A DNA stretch of 64,000 nt from an uncultured Clostridia bacterium (GCA_934167445.1 CAKPKJ010000001.1:62001-126000); one strand, 5' to 3'; shown: positions 26,370-37,127, counted from the first letter of the stretch. Notes: generated from the letters alone by a model not told the origin. A program made the numbers and translations.

Positions 26370-28069
26370 CATACATTGAAGAGTATTATCAATTTTTATT
26401 AAAGAATCCAGATAAGGCATGTCATAAAGTTTTAATAACATATAAGAAACTTACACAGGATATATACAATCCTAAGCAAGTTTCTTTTTTTAATGAAATA
26501 ACAGAAGAACAGGAAATACATACATATATTTTTAACGAATCAAAAGGGAATAGACCAATAAATTTTATAGAAAAGTTTTGCAAACATTCAAAAGGAAAGT
26601 GGGCAGGAAAGCCAGTAATGTTAGAATTATGGCAAAAGGCTTTTATACAAGCACTGTTTGGATTTGTAGATAAAGAAACAGGACTGAGAAAATACAAAAA
26701 AGGAATATTAGATGTTGGAAGAAAAAATGGTAAATCAACAATAGATGCTGGACTTGGAAATTATATGTTGACATCTGACGGCGAAGGTGGAGCGGAAGTT
26801 TATTCTGTAGCAACTAAAAAAGACCAATCCAAAGTTGTTTGGGAAGAAGCAAAAAGAATGATAAAAAAGAGTCCGGTTTTAGCTAAAAGAGTAAGATGCT
26901 TAGTAAATGGACTATTTTTTGATAAAACAGAGAGTTCTTTCAAAGCACTTGCATCTGATTCTAACTCATTAGACGGATTAAATGCTTATTTTGTTATATG
27001 TGACGAAGTACATGCATGGAAAGACAAGAATTTATTAGATGTTATGTACGACTCAATGTCTGCCAGAGAGCAACCTTTACTTTTAGAGACATCAACAATG
27101 GGAACAGTTAGAGAAAGTGTATTTGACAACGAATATGAATATGCTTCAGCAATAATAGATGGATATGAAGGACAAGAAGGCGGAATTATAGATGAAACAG
27201 TATTAGCAGTTATATATGAATTAGACAAACCTGATGAATGGCAAGAAGAAAAGAAATGGTATAAAGCGAATCCTGGCTTAGGAACAATAAAAAATATAAA
27301 AGATTTAAGAGATAAAGTAAATAGAGCTAAAAACAATCCCACTGAATTAGCTAATTTGCTTTGTAAAGATTTTAATATAAGGCAAAATGACCAGGACAAA
27401 TGGATTAGTTTCGACATTGCTAATAACGATGAAACTTACAATATTGAAAATTTATTTGATAACTATGCAGTCGCAGGAGTTGACTTATCAAGCACAACAG
27501 ATTTAACATGTGCAACTTTGTTAATTATGAAAGATAAAAAGAAATATGTAATGCAACAATATTTTATAGCAAGCGACAGGTTAGAATTTAAAATAAAAGA
27601 CGACAAAATACCGTATGACAAATGGGAAAAAAGAGGTCTTGTAACTGTGTGTGAAGGAGCAAAAGTTGACTATTCGCAAGTGACAGAATGGTTTTTGAAT
27701 ATGAAAAATGAATATGAAATTGCACCTTTGTGGATAGGATATGATCCTTGGAACTCAAATTATTGGGTTGACGAAATGAAAGAAAATGGGTTTGAAATGA
27801 TAGAAGTAAGGCAAGGACCAAAAACAATGAGTAATCCAATGAAACAGTTAGAAGCTGACTTAATTGAGAAAAAAGTAAATTACAATAATAATCCGATTTT
27901 AAAATGGTGTTTATGCAATACAGCAGTAAAAAGAGATGACAATGATAACATAAGACCTGTCAAAGGAAAAAAACAAAGAGCAAGAATAGATGGTACAGTA
28001 AGCTTAATAATAGCCTACTGTATTTTATTTGAAAAAATGAATGATTATTTAGCACTACAGGAGGAGTAA
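26366..28069 (+). CDS. terL: Terminase large subunit
   Basis: A 567-residue packaging ATPase and nuclease. Walker A variant GRKNGKST near 117-124, Walker B VICDEVHAW near 210-218, nuclease acidic residue in AGVDLSSTTD near 370 and a late Asp in RIDGTVSLIIAY near 545. Full length for the HK97-like family. Overlaps terS, precedes portal by 1 bp. Confidence 0.92.
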   Translation: MTYIEEYYQFLLKNPDKACHKVLITYKKLTQDIYNPKQVSFFNEITEEQEIHTYIFNESKGNRPINFIEKFCKHSKGKWAGKPVMLELWQKAFIQALFGFVDKETGLRKYKKGILDVGRKNGKSTIDAGLGNYMLTSDGEGGAEVYSVATKKDQSKVVWEEAKRMIKKSPVLAKRVRCLVNGLFFDKTESSFKALASDSNSLDGLNAYFVICDEVHAWKDKNLLDVMYDSMSAREQPLLLETSTMGTVRESVFDNEYEYASAIIDGYEGQEGGIIDETVLAVIYELDKPDEWQEEKKWYKANPGLGTIKNIKDLRDKVNRAKNNPTELANLLCKDFNIRQNDQDKWISFDIANNDETYNIENLFDNYAVAGVDLSSTTDLTCATLLIMKDKKKYVMQQYFIASDRLEFKIKDDKIPYDKWEKRGLVTVCEGAKVDYSQVTEWFLNMKNEYEIAPLWIGYDPWNSNYWVDEMKENGFEMIEVRQGPKTMSNPMKQLEADLIEKKVNYNNNPILKWCLCNTAVKRDDNDNIRPVKGKKQRARIDGTVSLIIAYCILFEKMNDYLALQEE

Positions 28070-28070
28070 G

Positions 28071-29297
28071 ATGAAAAAAGAAAAAAGAAGCTTGTTTAAC
28101 ATGGTGTTTGGAAATAAAGTTCAAAAAATGGTAAATGAGACAACGCTAAAGTTGCTAAGCGGATATAATGCAACATATACAGATATTTCAGATAATATTG
28201 CAGACAACATAATAGCAAGAGAATGCATCAACACTATAGCAACACATTGTGCAAAGATGATGCCCAAACACTATCAACAAAATGGTGAATTAAAAAACCA
28301 TATTTCTGGGCAAATAAATTATATTATTAGTGTAAAACCAAATCCGTTTATGACTACATATGATTTTATATACAAGACAATTAGTCTATTATTAGCGCAA
28401 AACAATGAGTATATTTACATAGACATAGATGAAAAAGGATATTTAAGAGGATTATATCCGTTAAATCCATTATTTTGCACATTAGTCGAAGATGATGGTG
28501 AAGTTTGGCTCAAGTTTCAATTTATTGATGGTAATATTTACTATGTAAAATACAGCAGAATAATTCATTTAAAAAATTTCTATAACAAGCACGATTTCTA
28601 TGGAGATACAAACCAAGTTTTAGACAAAGCGATAGAAACACAAACAGTTGCAGATGATGGGATAAAAAACGCAATAAAGATAAGTGCATCACTAAGAGGA
28701 GTATTGAAAGCAGCAAATGCAATATTAAAAGATAAAGATATAAAAGATATGAAAAACAATTTTGTTCAAAGTTTATTATCAAGCACAGACGGAATCGGAA
28801 GTTTAGATGCAAGAATGGACTTTAAAGAAATAAATTTAAATCCAGTTCTACTTGAAAAAGAACAACTTGAAATGGTAAATGGAAATATATATGGTTATTT
28901 TATGATATCAGAAAATATTATAAAAAGTAAATATACAGCGGATGAATGGAATGCTTTCTACGAAAGTGTTTTAGAGCCGAAGGCAATACAAATGGGACAA
29001 GCTTTTACAAATGCAATATTTAGTGAAAAAGCAATTAAAGATGGACATAGAATAGAATTTTCGGTTAATCGTATAAAATATGCAAAAACAGAAACGAAGA
29101 TAACTTTAATAAAAGAAGCAGGAGCGCTTGGTTTAATAACTGTTGATGAAGGAAGAGAAATATTAGACTTGCCCGCGATTGGCGGAGAAGAAGGTAAAAA
29201 AAGATTACAAACATTAAATGTAATAAATGCAAATTTAGCAGACAAATATCAAGGAGGTGGAAATGATGGAAAAAGCAATAAAGGAAATGAGAATTAG
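28071..29297 (+). CDS. Portal protein, HK97 family
   Basis: A 408-residue dodecameric portal through which DNA enters the head. The family segments are recognisable: KPNPFMTTYDF near 90, a Leu-rich wing, and the C-terminal VDEGREILDLPAIGG typical of HK97-type portals (about 364-378). The last 20 residues are Gly/Asn/Lys-rich and overlap the protease start. Confidence 0.9.
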   Translation: MKKEKRSLFNMVFGNKVQKMVNETTLKLLSGYNATYTDISDNIADNIIARECINTIATHCAKMMPKHYQQNGELKNHISGQINYIISVKPNPFMTTYDFIYKTISLLLAQNNEYIYIDIDEKGYLRGLYPLNPLFCTLVEDDGEVWLKFQFIDGNIYYVKYSRIIHLKNFYNKHDFYGDTNQVLDKAIETQTVADDGIKNAIKISASLRGVLKAANAILKDKDIKDMKNNFVQSLLSSTDGIGSLDARMDFKEINLNPVLLEKEQLEMVNGNIYGYFMISENIIKSKYTADEWNAFYESVLEPKAIQMGQAFTNAIFSEKAIKDGHRIEFSVNRIKYAKTETKITLIKEAGALGLITVDEGREILDLPAIGGEEGKKRLQTLNVINANLADKYQGGGNDGKSNKGNEN

Positions 29298-29832
29298 TGA
29301 ATTAAGAGCATTACAAGAAGAATCAGGTGAAATGATAATTGAGGGATATGCGGCGGTATTTGAGCAAGAAACAGACTTAGGATGGTGCAAAGAAATTATA
29401 AGCAGAGAAGCTTTTAATGACTGCAATATGTCAGACTGTGTATTAAAATATAATCATAATGACAATTGCTTAATTTTAGCTAGAACTAGAAACAAAAGTT
29501 TAGAATTAATAGTAGATAGTAAAGGCTTAAAAATAAGAGCGAAATTGATAGACACAACACAAAATCAAGATATATACAAAATGATAAAAGCAGGATTACT
29601 AGACAAAATGAGCTTTGCATTTTCTGTAAGAAAACAGGAATGGGACTATGAAACAGACACAAGAAGAATTACAGAAATTGCGCAATTATTTGATGTTTCT
29701 GTAGTTGATGTTCCAGCTTATGATGGTACAGAAATATATGCAAGAAGCAAAGAAAAATACAAAGAAGAAAAAGAAAAATATAAAGAATTTAAAAATGAAA
29801 AAGAAAAATTAAAACTATTATTAAGTTTATAA
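29263..29832 (+). CDS. Prohead protease, HK97 family (U35)
   Basis: About 189 residues from ATG 29263; a GTG at 29257 lies inside the Shine-Dalgarno. It cleaves the capsid's scaffold segment during head maturation. The catalytic His is in LKYNHND and the Ser in KMSFAFSV. The extreme C-terminus is a Lys/Glu-rich helix. It overlaps the portal gene. Confidence 0.88.
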   Translation: MMEKAIKEMRISELRALQEESGEMIIEGYAAVFEQETDLGWCKEIISREAFNDCNMSDCVLKYNHNDNCLILARTRNKSLELIVDSKGLKIRAKLIDTTQNQDIYKMIKAGLLDKMSFAFSVRKQEWDYETDTRRITEIAQLFDVSVVDVPAYDGTEIYARSKEKYKEEKEKYKEFKNEKEKLKLLLSL

Positions 29833-29843
29833 TCTCGATAAAG

Positions 29844-29921
29844 GAAGTGGTGGTAGAACTACTTCTTTTTTGGTTGGTAGAAATCAAATAGAGACTTTAT
29901 AAAAGCGGTGGTAGAACTGCT
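29844..29921 (+). repeat. Two hairpins sharing GGTGGTAGAACT
   Basis: Hairpin 1 (29844-29851 with 29858-29865) is followed by T6 and is a probable terminator. Hairpin 2 (29904-29909 with 29916-29921) lies 58 bp later. Both contain the same 12-mer (29849-29860, 29907-29918) spanning the loop. They sit just before the capsid gene. Confidence 0.55.
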
Positions 29922-29950
29922 AAAAATAAAAAAAATAGGAGGAAATAAAA

Positions 29951-31132
29951 ATGACATTAAAAGAATTAAATCAAAAGAAAGAAGAATTAAGAAAAAAAAT
30001 AGAAAATGCTAAACCAGAAGAATTAGAAGAAATAAGAAAAGAAGTTGAAACATTAAAAGATGTTAAAGTCGAAGAAGAAAAAACAGAAGAAATGGATGAA
30101 AGAAATCTATTGAAAGGAGCAATTGAAGATTTAGAAAAAAGAAATGTAAATCTTTTAAATGCAAAAGTTATTGAAAAACCAAAAAAGGAGGAAAGAAAAA
30201 TGGAAGAAGAAAAAAATATACTAGAGACAGCAGAATACAGATCTGCATTTTTAAAAAAATTACAAGGAAAAAAATTAAATGAAAAAGAAGAAAGAGCTAT
30301 GACTACAGCAGTGTCAAGTGTTGGGGCAGCAATACCAACTTCTACATTAAATAGAATTGAAGAAATGCTAAGACAAACATCAGCATTATACAATCAAATT
30401 GATGTTTTAAATATACCAGGCTATATATCAATTCCGGTTGAAGACACTGTGAATGATGCTGCATGGATTGCAGAAGGTGCAAATTCGACTGATGTAGAGG
30501 ATAAATTAGCTTCAGTTAATTTTGCTGCTTATAAATTAATTAGAACAATATCAATAACTGCAGAAGTGTCAAAAATGACAATATCAGCGTTTGAAAATTG
30601 GATTGTTAAAAAAATAACAGAAAGAATGGCCATGGCCATTGAAAATGCAATTTTAAATGGAACAGGAAACGGACAACCAAAGGGAATTTTAAAAGAAACT
30701 ATTAAAACATTACAAAGCGCTGAGAAAGGAAAAATTACATACGAAGATTTATGCAATATGATGGCTAATTTAAAAGCAGGATATAAAAAAGGTTCAGCAT
30801 TTGTAGTAAATACTCAAACTTTATGGAAAGATATAGCAACAATAAGAGTTGGTGATAGTCTTGTATTTGTTCCTGATCCAACTGGAGAATTTGCTGGAAG
30901 AATATTTGGAAAGCCAGTCATCGAAGACGAGTTTATTGAAGAAGGAAAAATACTATACGGATTATTTAGTAAATATACAATGAACTGGAATGAAAATGTT
31001 AATGTGACATCTGATGATTCTGCAGAATTTAGAAGTGGAAACAGAGTCTATAGAGGAATGGCCTTAGTTGATGGTAAAACTGTTAACAAGGAAGCATTTG
31101 TTTTAATGAACAAACAAGCAGGAGAAGTTTAA
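29951..31132 (+). CDS. Major capsid protein, HK97 fold
   Basis: A 393-residue capsid precursor. Residues 1-90 are a charged coiled-coil scaffold (delta domain) removed by the protease; the mature part begins around residue 100-120 with TTAVSSVGAAIPTS. WIAEGA and NGTGNGQPKGIL are family signatures. Strong AGGAGGA site. No CGG codon. Confidence 0.92.
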   Translation: MTLKELNQKKEELRKKIENAKPEELEEIRKEVETLKDVKVEEEKTEEMDERNLLKGAIEDLEKRNVNLLNAKVIEKPKKEERKMEEEKNILETAEYRSAFLKKLQGKKLNEKEERAMTTAVSSVGAAIPTSTLNRIEEMLRQTSALYNQIDVLNIPGYISIPVEDTVNDAAWIAEGANSTDVEDKLASVNFAAYKLIRTISITAEVSKMTISAFENWIVKKITERMAMAIENAILNGTGNGQPKGILKETIKTLQSAEKGKITYEDLCNMMANLKAGYKKGSAFVVNTQTLWKDIATIRVGDSLVFVPDPTGEFAGRIFGKPVIEDEFIEEGKILYGLFSKYTMNWNENVNVTSDDSAEFRSGNRVYRGMALVDGKTVNKEAFVLMNKQAGEV

Positions 31133-31152
31133 AATGATTTTGGGAGGACTAT

Positions 31153-31452
31153 ATGGAAAAATTGTTGAAAATAACTAAGCAATGTTTGAGTATTGTGGAA
31201 ACAGCAACGCTTAAAGATGAAGAAATCAAAATGCTTATAAAAGCAGGAATAGAAGATTTAAAAAGAATGGGAATTAATGTTACAGAAGACACTGACAATG
31301 CATTAATTCAATCGACTATTATAATGTTTGTTAAAGCAAATTTTGGAAATACAGATATAAAAGAAAAAGAACAAGCTCAAAAGACATATAGTCTTCTATG
31401 CAATAATTTAAGTTTAAGCACAGATTATAAGGAGAGTGGTAGCAATGCGTGA
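31153..31452 (+). CDS. Head-tail connector (gp6-like)
   Basis: A 99-residue helical protein in the position of HK97 gp6/SPP1 gp15 adaptors that extend the portal channel. Weak sequence signature; assigned by order and size. Confidence 0.65.
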   Translation: MEKLLKITKQCLSIVETATLKDEEIKMLIKAGIEDLKRMGINVTEDTDNALIQSTIIMFVKANFGNTDIKEKEQAQKTYSLLCNNLSLSTDYKESGSNA

Positions 31453-31762
31453 TGTGAGTTGTAAATTGCTATCTACTCAAGTTTCAAAAGATAGCATAGG
31501 AGTTTCAAAACCAAAACAGGTAATAGAAACTGAAGTTCCGTTGATAAAAGTAGAAGATGTTTATGCTAATGAGTTTTATAAAGCAAATGAGCAAGGATAT
31601 AAACCGACTCTAAGACTGAAAATTTCTCCTTTGAGCTACGAGGATCAATCAGAATTAATTTATATGAATCAGACATATACAATTATTCGTGCTCAAGAAA
31701 GTACAGCAGATGAGCTTATATTGATTTGTGAAAGGAAAGTAAAAAATGTCAAAAGGAGTTAA
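31445..31762 (+). CDS. Head closure protein (SPP1 gp16-like)
   Basis: About 105 residues from ATG 31445, chosen for spacing from GGAGAG. Beta-rich, including the SYEDQSELIYMNQTYTIIR segment characteristic of phage head-tail joining proteins. Overlaps both neighbours. Confidence 0.7.
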   Translation: MRDVSCKLLSTQVSKDSIGVSKPKQVIETEVPLIKVEDVYANEFYKANEQGYKPTLRLKISPLSYEDQSELIYMNQTYTIIRAQESTADELILICERKVKNVKRS

Positions 31763-32141
31763 AGTCGATGATTTATCAAAAGAAATAGAAAAAGCTTTAG
31801 TAGCATACTCTGATGATATTTCAGAATTAGTCAAAGAAGTAGCTGATGATGTAGGAAAAGAAGCTGTGCAAGAACTAAAAAATACTTCTCCAAAAAAGAA
31901 GCGAAAAGGTGGCAGATATGCGAAAGGCTGGAAACTAAAAAAAGAAAAACTAGGTAAGAATAAATATTCTGTTAAAATACATAACAAAACAGATTATCAA
32001 CTGACACACTTACTAGAATTTGGACATGCTACTAGAAATGGTGGAAGAACTAAAGCTATTCCACATATAAGGCCTGTAGAAGAAAAATATTCTAAAGAAT
32101 ATGAAGAAAAATTAAAACAAAAAATAGGGGGGATACGATGA
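31746..32141 (+). CDS. Tail completion protein, HK97 gp10-like
   Basis: A 131-residue basic protein; LLEFGHATRNGGR and PHIRPVEEKY near residues 93-120 are clear HK97-gp10 signatures. Overlaps the gene after it by 4 bp. Confidence 0.85.
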   Translation: MSKGVKVDDLSKEIEKALVAYSDDISELVKEVADDVGKEAVQELKNTSPKKKRKGGRYAKGWKLKKEKLGKNKYSVKIHNKTDYQLTHLLEFGHATRNGGRTKAIPHIRPVEEKYSKEYEEKLKQKIGGIR

Positions 32142-32449
32142 CTTTAGAAGAATTAAGAATGAGATGTGAAGAACAAGGATTTCAATATGCATATGGAAAA
32201 TTCGATGAAGAAGTAGAACCTCCGCATTTAGTTGCTATAACCACAGAGCCTAATAATTTTTTAGCTGACAATAAAGTTTACATGAAAAAAGAAAAAATTC
32301 AACTAGATTATACATATATAAGCAAAGACATAGAGATGCAAAATAAAATAGAAAATGAAATTCTAAGCGATGTCGTTTGGAATAAAACAGAAGAAACTTA
32401 TTTGTCAGATGAAGAAATTTGGCAAGTGAGTTATTTTTTTGAAATTTAA
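32138..32449 (+). CDS. Tail terminator-like protein
   Basis: A 103-residue acidic protein at the place of the tail-tube terminator (SPP1 gp17-like). Weak signature, assigned mainly by order. Confidence 0.6.
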   Translation: MTLEELRMRCEEQGFQYAYGKFDEEVEPPHLVAITTEPNNFLADNKVYMKKEKIQLDYTYISKDIEMQNKIENEILSDVVWNKTEETYLSDEEIWQVSYFFEI

Positions 32450-32469
32450 AAAGAAAGAAGGAAATAAAC

Positions 32470-33042
32470 ATGGAAAACAAAGTTTTATATGGTATTAAAA
32501 ATGTACATATTTCAAAACTAATAGAAAAAGATGGTCAAATTACTTATGGAGAACCATTTGCATTACCAGGAGCTAGAGGATTTTCACCAGATCCACAAGG
32601 GGAAGAGTCTAAATGGTATGCGGATAATATAATTTATTTTAGAAAAAATTCAAATCAAGGATATCAAGGTGATTTAGTTGTTGCAATGGTAAATGAACAA
32701 TTTGAAACTGAGATATTTGGAAGAACAAAAGATAAAAATGGAGCAATAATAGAAAATGCAGAGGATAAAGAATCAAGATTTGCATTAATGTTTGAAGCTG
32801 ATGGAGATGACAGACAAAGAAGATATGTTTATTGGGATTGTTCTGCTTCAAGACCATCAAGAGAGCATAACACAAAAGAAGAAAGTCTTGAACCAGGAAC
32901 AGATAGTTTACCAATTACAATAGCACCACGTTCAACAGATAGCGCTATAGGAACTTATTTAGAACCAACAGAAGAAAATAAGGCTATTTACAATAAATTC
33001 TTTGATAAAGTATACGAAAAAGATGCAACAGCGGAAATATAG
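32470..33042 (+). CDS. Major tail protein (phi13-type)
   Basis: A 190-residue tube-forming protein; its start KVLYGIKNVHIS and the PGARGFSPDPQGE segment are typical of Gram-positive major tail proteins. AAGAAAGAAGG site. It precedes the tail chaperone pair. Confidence 0.88.
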   Translation: MENKVLYGIKNVHISKLIEKDGQITYGEPFALPGARGFSPDPQGEESKWYADNIIYFRKNSNQGYQGDLVVAMVNEQFETEIFGRTKDKNGAIIENAEDKESRFALMFEADGDDRQRRYVYWDCSASRPSREHNTKEESLEPGTDSLPITIAPRSTDSAIGTYLEPTEENKAIYNKFFDKVYEKDATAEI

Positions 33043-33052
33043 GAGGAAAATT

Positions 33053-33445
33053 ATGAAAACAATTGAAATTTGCGGTAAAAGATATCAAATTGATTGCAAT
33101 GCGTTAACTTATAAAAACTATCGTAGCAAATTTAACACAGATATTTTTAGTGATATAAGAATTTTACAAGCGTTTTTAACTAAACAAGTTTTATTAGCTG
33201 AGAGTTTAAAAAAAGAAAATCCTGATATAGATGATTCTAACATAATTGCAAGTTTATCAACTTTAATGTTGGATGATATGGGATTATTCATTGAAGCGGC
33301 AACAAGAATGGCTTATATAATGATATTAACAGCAAACAGAAAAGCACCGGAGTATGAAGAATGGCTAGAAGGAATACCAGCAATAAAAACAAATGATGAA
33401 TGGATTGCAGAGGTAACGGAATTTGCCGTGAATTGCTTTTGTTGA
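33053..33445 (+). CDS. Tail assembly chaperone (gpG-like)
   Basis: A 130-residue chaperone from ATG 33053 (AGGAGGA upstream). The zero frame ends ...AAT-TGC-TTT-TGT-TGA at 33443-33445. A second frame continues without a start codon of its own, making the gpG/gpGT pair used in long-tailed phages. Confidence 0.8.
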   Translation: MKTIEICGKRYQIDCNALTYKNYRSKFNTDIFSDIRILQAFLTKQVLLAESLKKENPDIDDSNIIASLSTLMLDDMGLFIEAATRMAYIMILTANRKAPEYEEWLEGIPAIKTNDEWIAEVTEFAVNCFC

Positions 33446-33677
33446 TAATGAACTATATGAAAAAATTCAAAATATTAATACCAACAATGAAGAACTTGTA
33501 GAAGAATATCCAGAGCAAGAATTTATAGCTTCTTGCTTGCGAGTGGGATTAACGATAGATGACTTGAAAGAAATTACATATATAGAAGCAATGAAAATCT
33601 TATATTCAACTATAGAAAAGAAGAAAAATAAAAAAGTAAGGAAAGCTACCCAAGCTGATTGGGATAGATTAATGTAA
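33053..33677 (+). CDS. Tail assembly chaperone, +1 frameshifted long form (gpGT-like)
   Basis: The +1 frame after 33440 runs to TAA 33675-33677 and encodes about 78 further residues ending QADWDRLM, typical of the T extension. The likely slip site is TTT-T (33437-33440): Phe-tRNA can re-pair one base forward, giving TTT-(T)-GTT-GAT. A +1 shift occurs in some phages (SPP1, PSA), while most use -1. Confidence 0.7.
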
Positions 33678-33678
33678 G

Positions 33679-33698
33679 AGGCTATTTAGCCTCTTATT
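33679..33698 (+). terminator. Hairpin between chaperone and tape measure
   Basis: Short stem AGAGGCTA/TAGCCTCT around a 2-nt nominal loop followed by ATTTT; weak terminator or expression-tuning hairpin. Confidence 0.4.
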
Positions 33699-33718
33699 TT
33701 AGTATAAGAGGTGAAAAA

Positions 33719-36700
33719 ATGGCGAATATAAAAGGAATTATGGTAGAAATTGGTGGAGATACATCAAACTTACAAAATGCATTAAAGAAAGTTAATTCTA
33801 GCACAGCTAGTTTAAGCAAGGAATTAAAAGGAATTAACTCTTTACTTAAGCTAGACCCAAAAAATACAGAGCTATTATCACAAAAGCAAACAGTTCTAAA
33901 ACAAAATATAGAACAAACTTCTAAGAAATTAGAAGAATTAAAAAATGCACAAGAAATGGCTGATAGCACAATAGCAAGTGGTGGGGAAATTTCTCAAGAA
34001 AATTATAGAAATTTACAAAGAGAAATATTTGTTACTGAAAACAAGTTAAATAGCTTAAAAGCTGAAGCTTCTAATTGGTCAAAAGCAGGAAAGGATATAG
34101 AAGAATTTGGCAACAAGATAACAAATATATCAAATAAGATTGATAATATGGGTAATACTCTAACAACAAAGTTAACATTACCTATTGTTGGGATAACTAC
34201 AACAGCAATTGCTTCAATGGATGATGTGGATGAAGGATTAGATACTATTGCAACAAAAACTGGAGCTACGGGTTCAACTGCAAAAGAATTGCAACAGATA
34301 TATAAAGAAGTTGCAAGTGAAGTACCAGGCGATTTTGCTGATATTGGTGCAGCCATAGGAGAAATTAATACTAGGTTAGACTTGACAGGAGGTAAACTAA
34401 AGACAGCGTCTATAGATTTCTTAAAATTTGCGAAAGTAAACGGAACAGATGTAAATACTTCTGTGCAGTTAGTTACTAGAGCAATGGGAGATGCAGGAAT
34501 AGAAGCTGATAAGTACTCAGAATTATTAGATATGCTTACTGTAGCAGGACAAAAAAGTGGGATTTCTATAGAATCACTAACGACAAATCTTGCTAAATAT
34601 GGTGCACCAATGAGAGCTTTAGGCATAGATACAAAAAATGCAATTGCAATGTTTGCTCGGATGGGAAAAAGCAGGAGTAAATACAGAGATTGCATTTTCT
34701 GGAATGAAAAAAGCTATATCGAACTGGGGAGCAGCAGGAAAAGATTCTACAAAAGAATTTAGTAAAACTTTAAAAGAAATAGAAAAATGTCCAACGATTG
34801 CAAAAGCGACTACAAAAGCGATTTCAGTATTTGGTGCAAAAGCGGGACCAGACTTAGCAGATGCAATAAAAGGAGGAAGATTTGAATTTCAAAAATATAT
34901 AGAAGCATTAGATAGTGGAAAAGGAACAATAGAAAGTACATATGAACAAATAATCGATGAAGTAGATGATACCCAACTTGCAATGCAAAATGCAAAAGTT
35001 GCAATGCATGATGCAGGAGAAATTGCGGCAAAAACGATTGGTCCAATTTTGTTGGATTTGTCAAAAAAATTTAAGGGGCTAATGGAAAATTTTGATAAAT
35101 TGAGTGACAAAGAGAAAAAACAGATTTTAAATATGATGGCAATAACAGCATCAATAGGACCAGCAGTTAAAATTTTAAGTGCACTTGGAAAATCAGTAGG
35201 TACAGGAACTAAAGCAATAGGAACATTCACACAAGCTGTTGGTCTTATAGGAAAAACAAGTACAGATGCTTTTAAAAAAGCTTCAGAAGGAACACAATCT
35301 TTAGCGAGTGGATTAACTTTTTTAACATCTCCTGCAGGACTAGCAACAGTAGCTATAACTGCAGCAGCAGGTGCAGTAGTATACTTTACATATAAACAAA
35401 CAGAAGCAATAAGAGAAGCTAATAAATTAGCAGAAGAAGTAACAAATCAAAAACAAAAGTATGAAGAATACAATCAAAGTATAGATAAAACAACAAATAG
35501 TAATTTGGCTCAAATAGAGTCAGCGAGCAAGCTAAAAGAGGAACTAGCAACTTTAGTAGATGCAAATGGAAAAGTAAAAGAAGGATATGAAGGTAGAGTT
35601 TCATTCATATTAAATGAATTAAATAGAGCGTTAGGTACCGAATATAAGCTAAACGGAAATGTAGTTCAAAGTTATAGGGATTTGCAAGGAGAAATAGACA
35701 AAACGATAGAAAAGAAGAAAGCGGAAATAAAATTAGAAGCATATAAACAAAAATATGAAAACGCAATAAACACGGAAATAGAAGCTGTTTCAAAGCAAAA
35801 AGAACTAGTAGATAAATTGGGAATGTCTTATAATGAAGTAAGGCAAAAGTATGGAGAGTGGATTGACAAATACAACAGTAGTAGCCTTACTGGAAAAGAT
35901 GTAGATAATTTAACTCAGTCAGAATATAATCACAGAGCAGAATTAGCAAAACTTTCAAAAGCATATGAAGATCAAGAAGATGTAGTGAAAAAATGTATTG
36001 AAGATAAGAAAAATTACGAAAATAATTATGCTTTATTTGCAGAAGGAAAATATAATGAAATAGGAAGTAAAATTGTAGATACTACAAAGAATTGGTCAAA
36101 TTCTTCCGTACAAGAAATACAAAATTCAATAATTAAGCAACAGCAAGAACTAGATAAGTACAAACAAATGTATGAAAGAACTGGCAGTGAAGTGGAAAAA
36201 CAGCAAATGGAACAAGCACAACAGAATTTGCAAAACTTGGCAAATGAATTAGCTGATAGGACAAAGACAATTGGCGATTTAGGAAATGATGAGGTTTTAG
36301 CTTGGAGAAATTTGGCTAACAATTCATATGATGAGTATAAAAATGCTATATCTAAAATGAGCCCAGAAATGCAACAAAAGATACAAGATATAACGGGAGT
36401 AATAGTCTCAGATACAAATTTACCTGATGCGGCGTCTTCTAAGGCAACAGAGATGACATCGATGTTTGATAAAAAATTAGAATTAGCTGGAAGGACAAAA
36501 CAAAAGATAAACAATAGTGCAGATTTTTTAAAAAATGATACTACTGTACAAGCAGAAGCTGGAAACCTGGCTGATAGGGCTCAAAAAAAGATAAAAGAGA
36601 ATGACAGCGAAACATGGGGAAAAGACATGGTAGAAGGATTAGGAAAAGGAATTAAACAAAAAAGTGAAGGAAGTTGGTTTACTGGAATATTGTCAGGATT

Positions 36701-37070
36701 ATCTGGTACAATAGCATCATTTATTCACTTTTCTAGACCAGATAGGGGACCTTTACGCGAGTATGAAAAATGGATGCCAGATATGGTTACAGGGTTAGCT
36801 AAGACATTAAATAATGCATCTCCTGAATTAATAAGTTCAGCGCACAATATGTCAAAAAAATTAGAAACAGAACTAAATAATATTAAAATACCTAAAATTC
36901 AAGATTTTGGAAAACTTCAAAGAAACTTAAGTAGAGAAATTGCAAATAATACAAGCACTGTGAATAACAATAATAAAATAATACTTCAAATATATCCACA
37001 ACAACTAACAGAGAAAGAATTAGACAAAGCGGTAGATTATTTAAATAAAAAATTAGGGCAGTATATGTAA
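33719..37070 (+). CDS. Tape measure protein, frame broken at CGG (C34658)
   Basis: Tape measure sets tail length and is injected with DNA. The frame from ATG 33719 gives 313 codons to Ala-Met-Phe-Ala, then CGG-ATG-GGA and stops at 34762. Skipping C34658 gives GGA-TGG-GAA and 803 further codons, so the whole protein has 1116 residues. The joined sequence FAGWEKAGVNTEIAFSGM is the continuous form expected in this family. N-terminal coiled coil (about 20-130), hydrophobic stretches at about 150-170 and 540-600, C-terminal HFSRPDRGPLREYEKWMP. A tailed phage needs this protein in one piece. Confidence 0.88.
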
Positions 37071-37098
37071 TATATAATTATTATTATTTTCGACATTT

Positions 37099-37127
37099 TT
37101 CGACAATGAAATACTAAAAAGTATGAT
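37099..37127 (+). promoter_or_regulatory. Moron promoter
   Basis: TTCGAC (37099-37104), 17 bp, TATGAT (37122-37127). The AAAAGTATGATAAACTC segment (37117-37133) recurs exactly at 38087-38103. Confidence 0.55.

Noticed and set aside
34638..37070. A separate gene starting at 34638
   Set aside because: It has no ribosome binding site and its first residues overlap the upstream frame out of phase; the proteins join perfectly at CGG 34658, so it is the second part of the tape measure gene.
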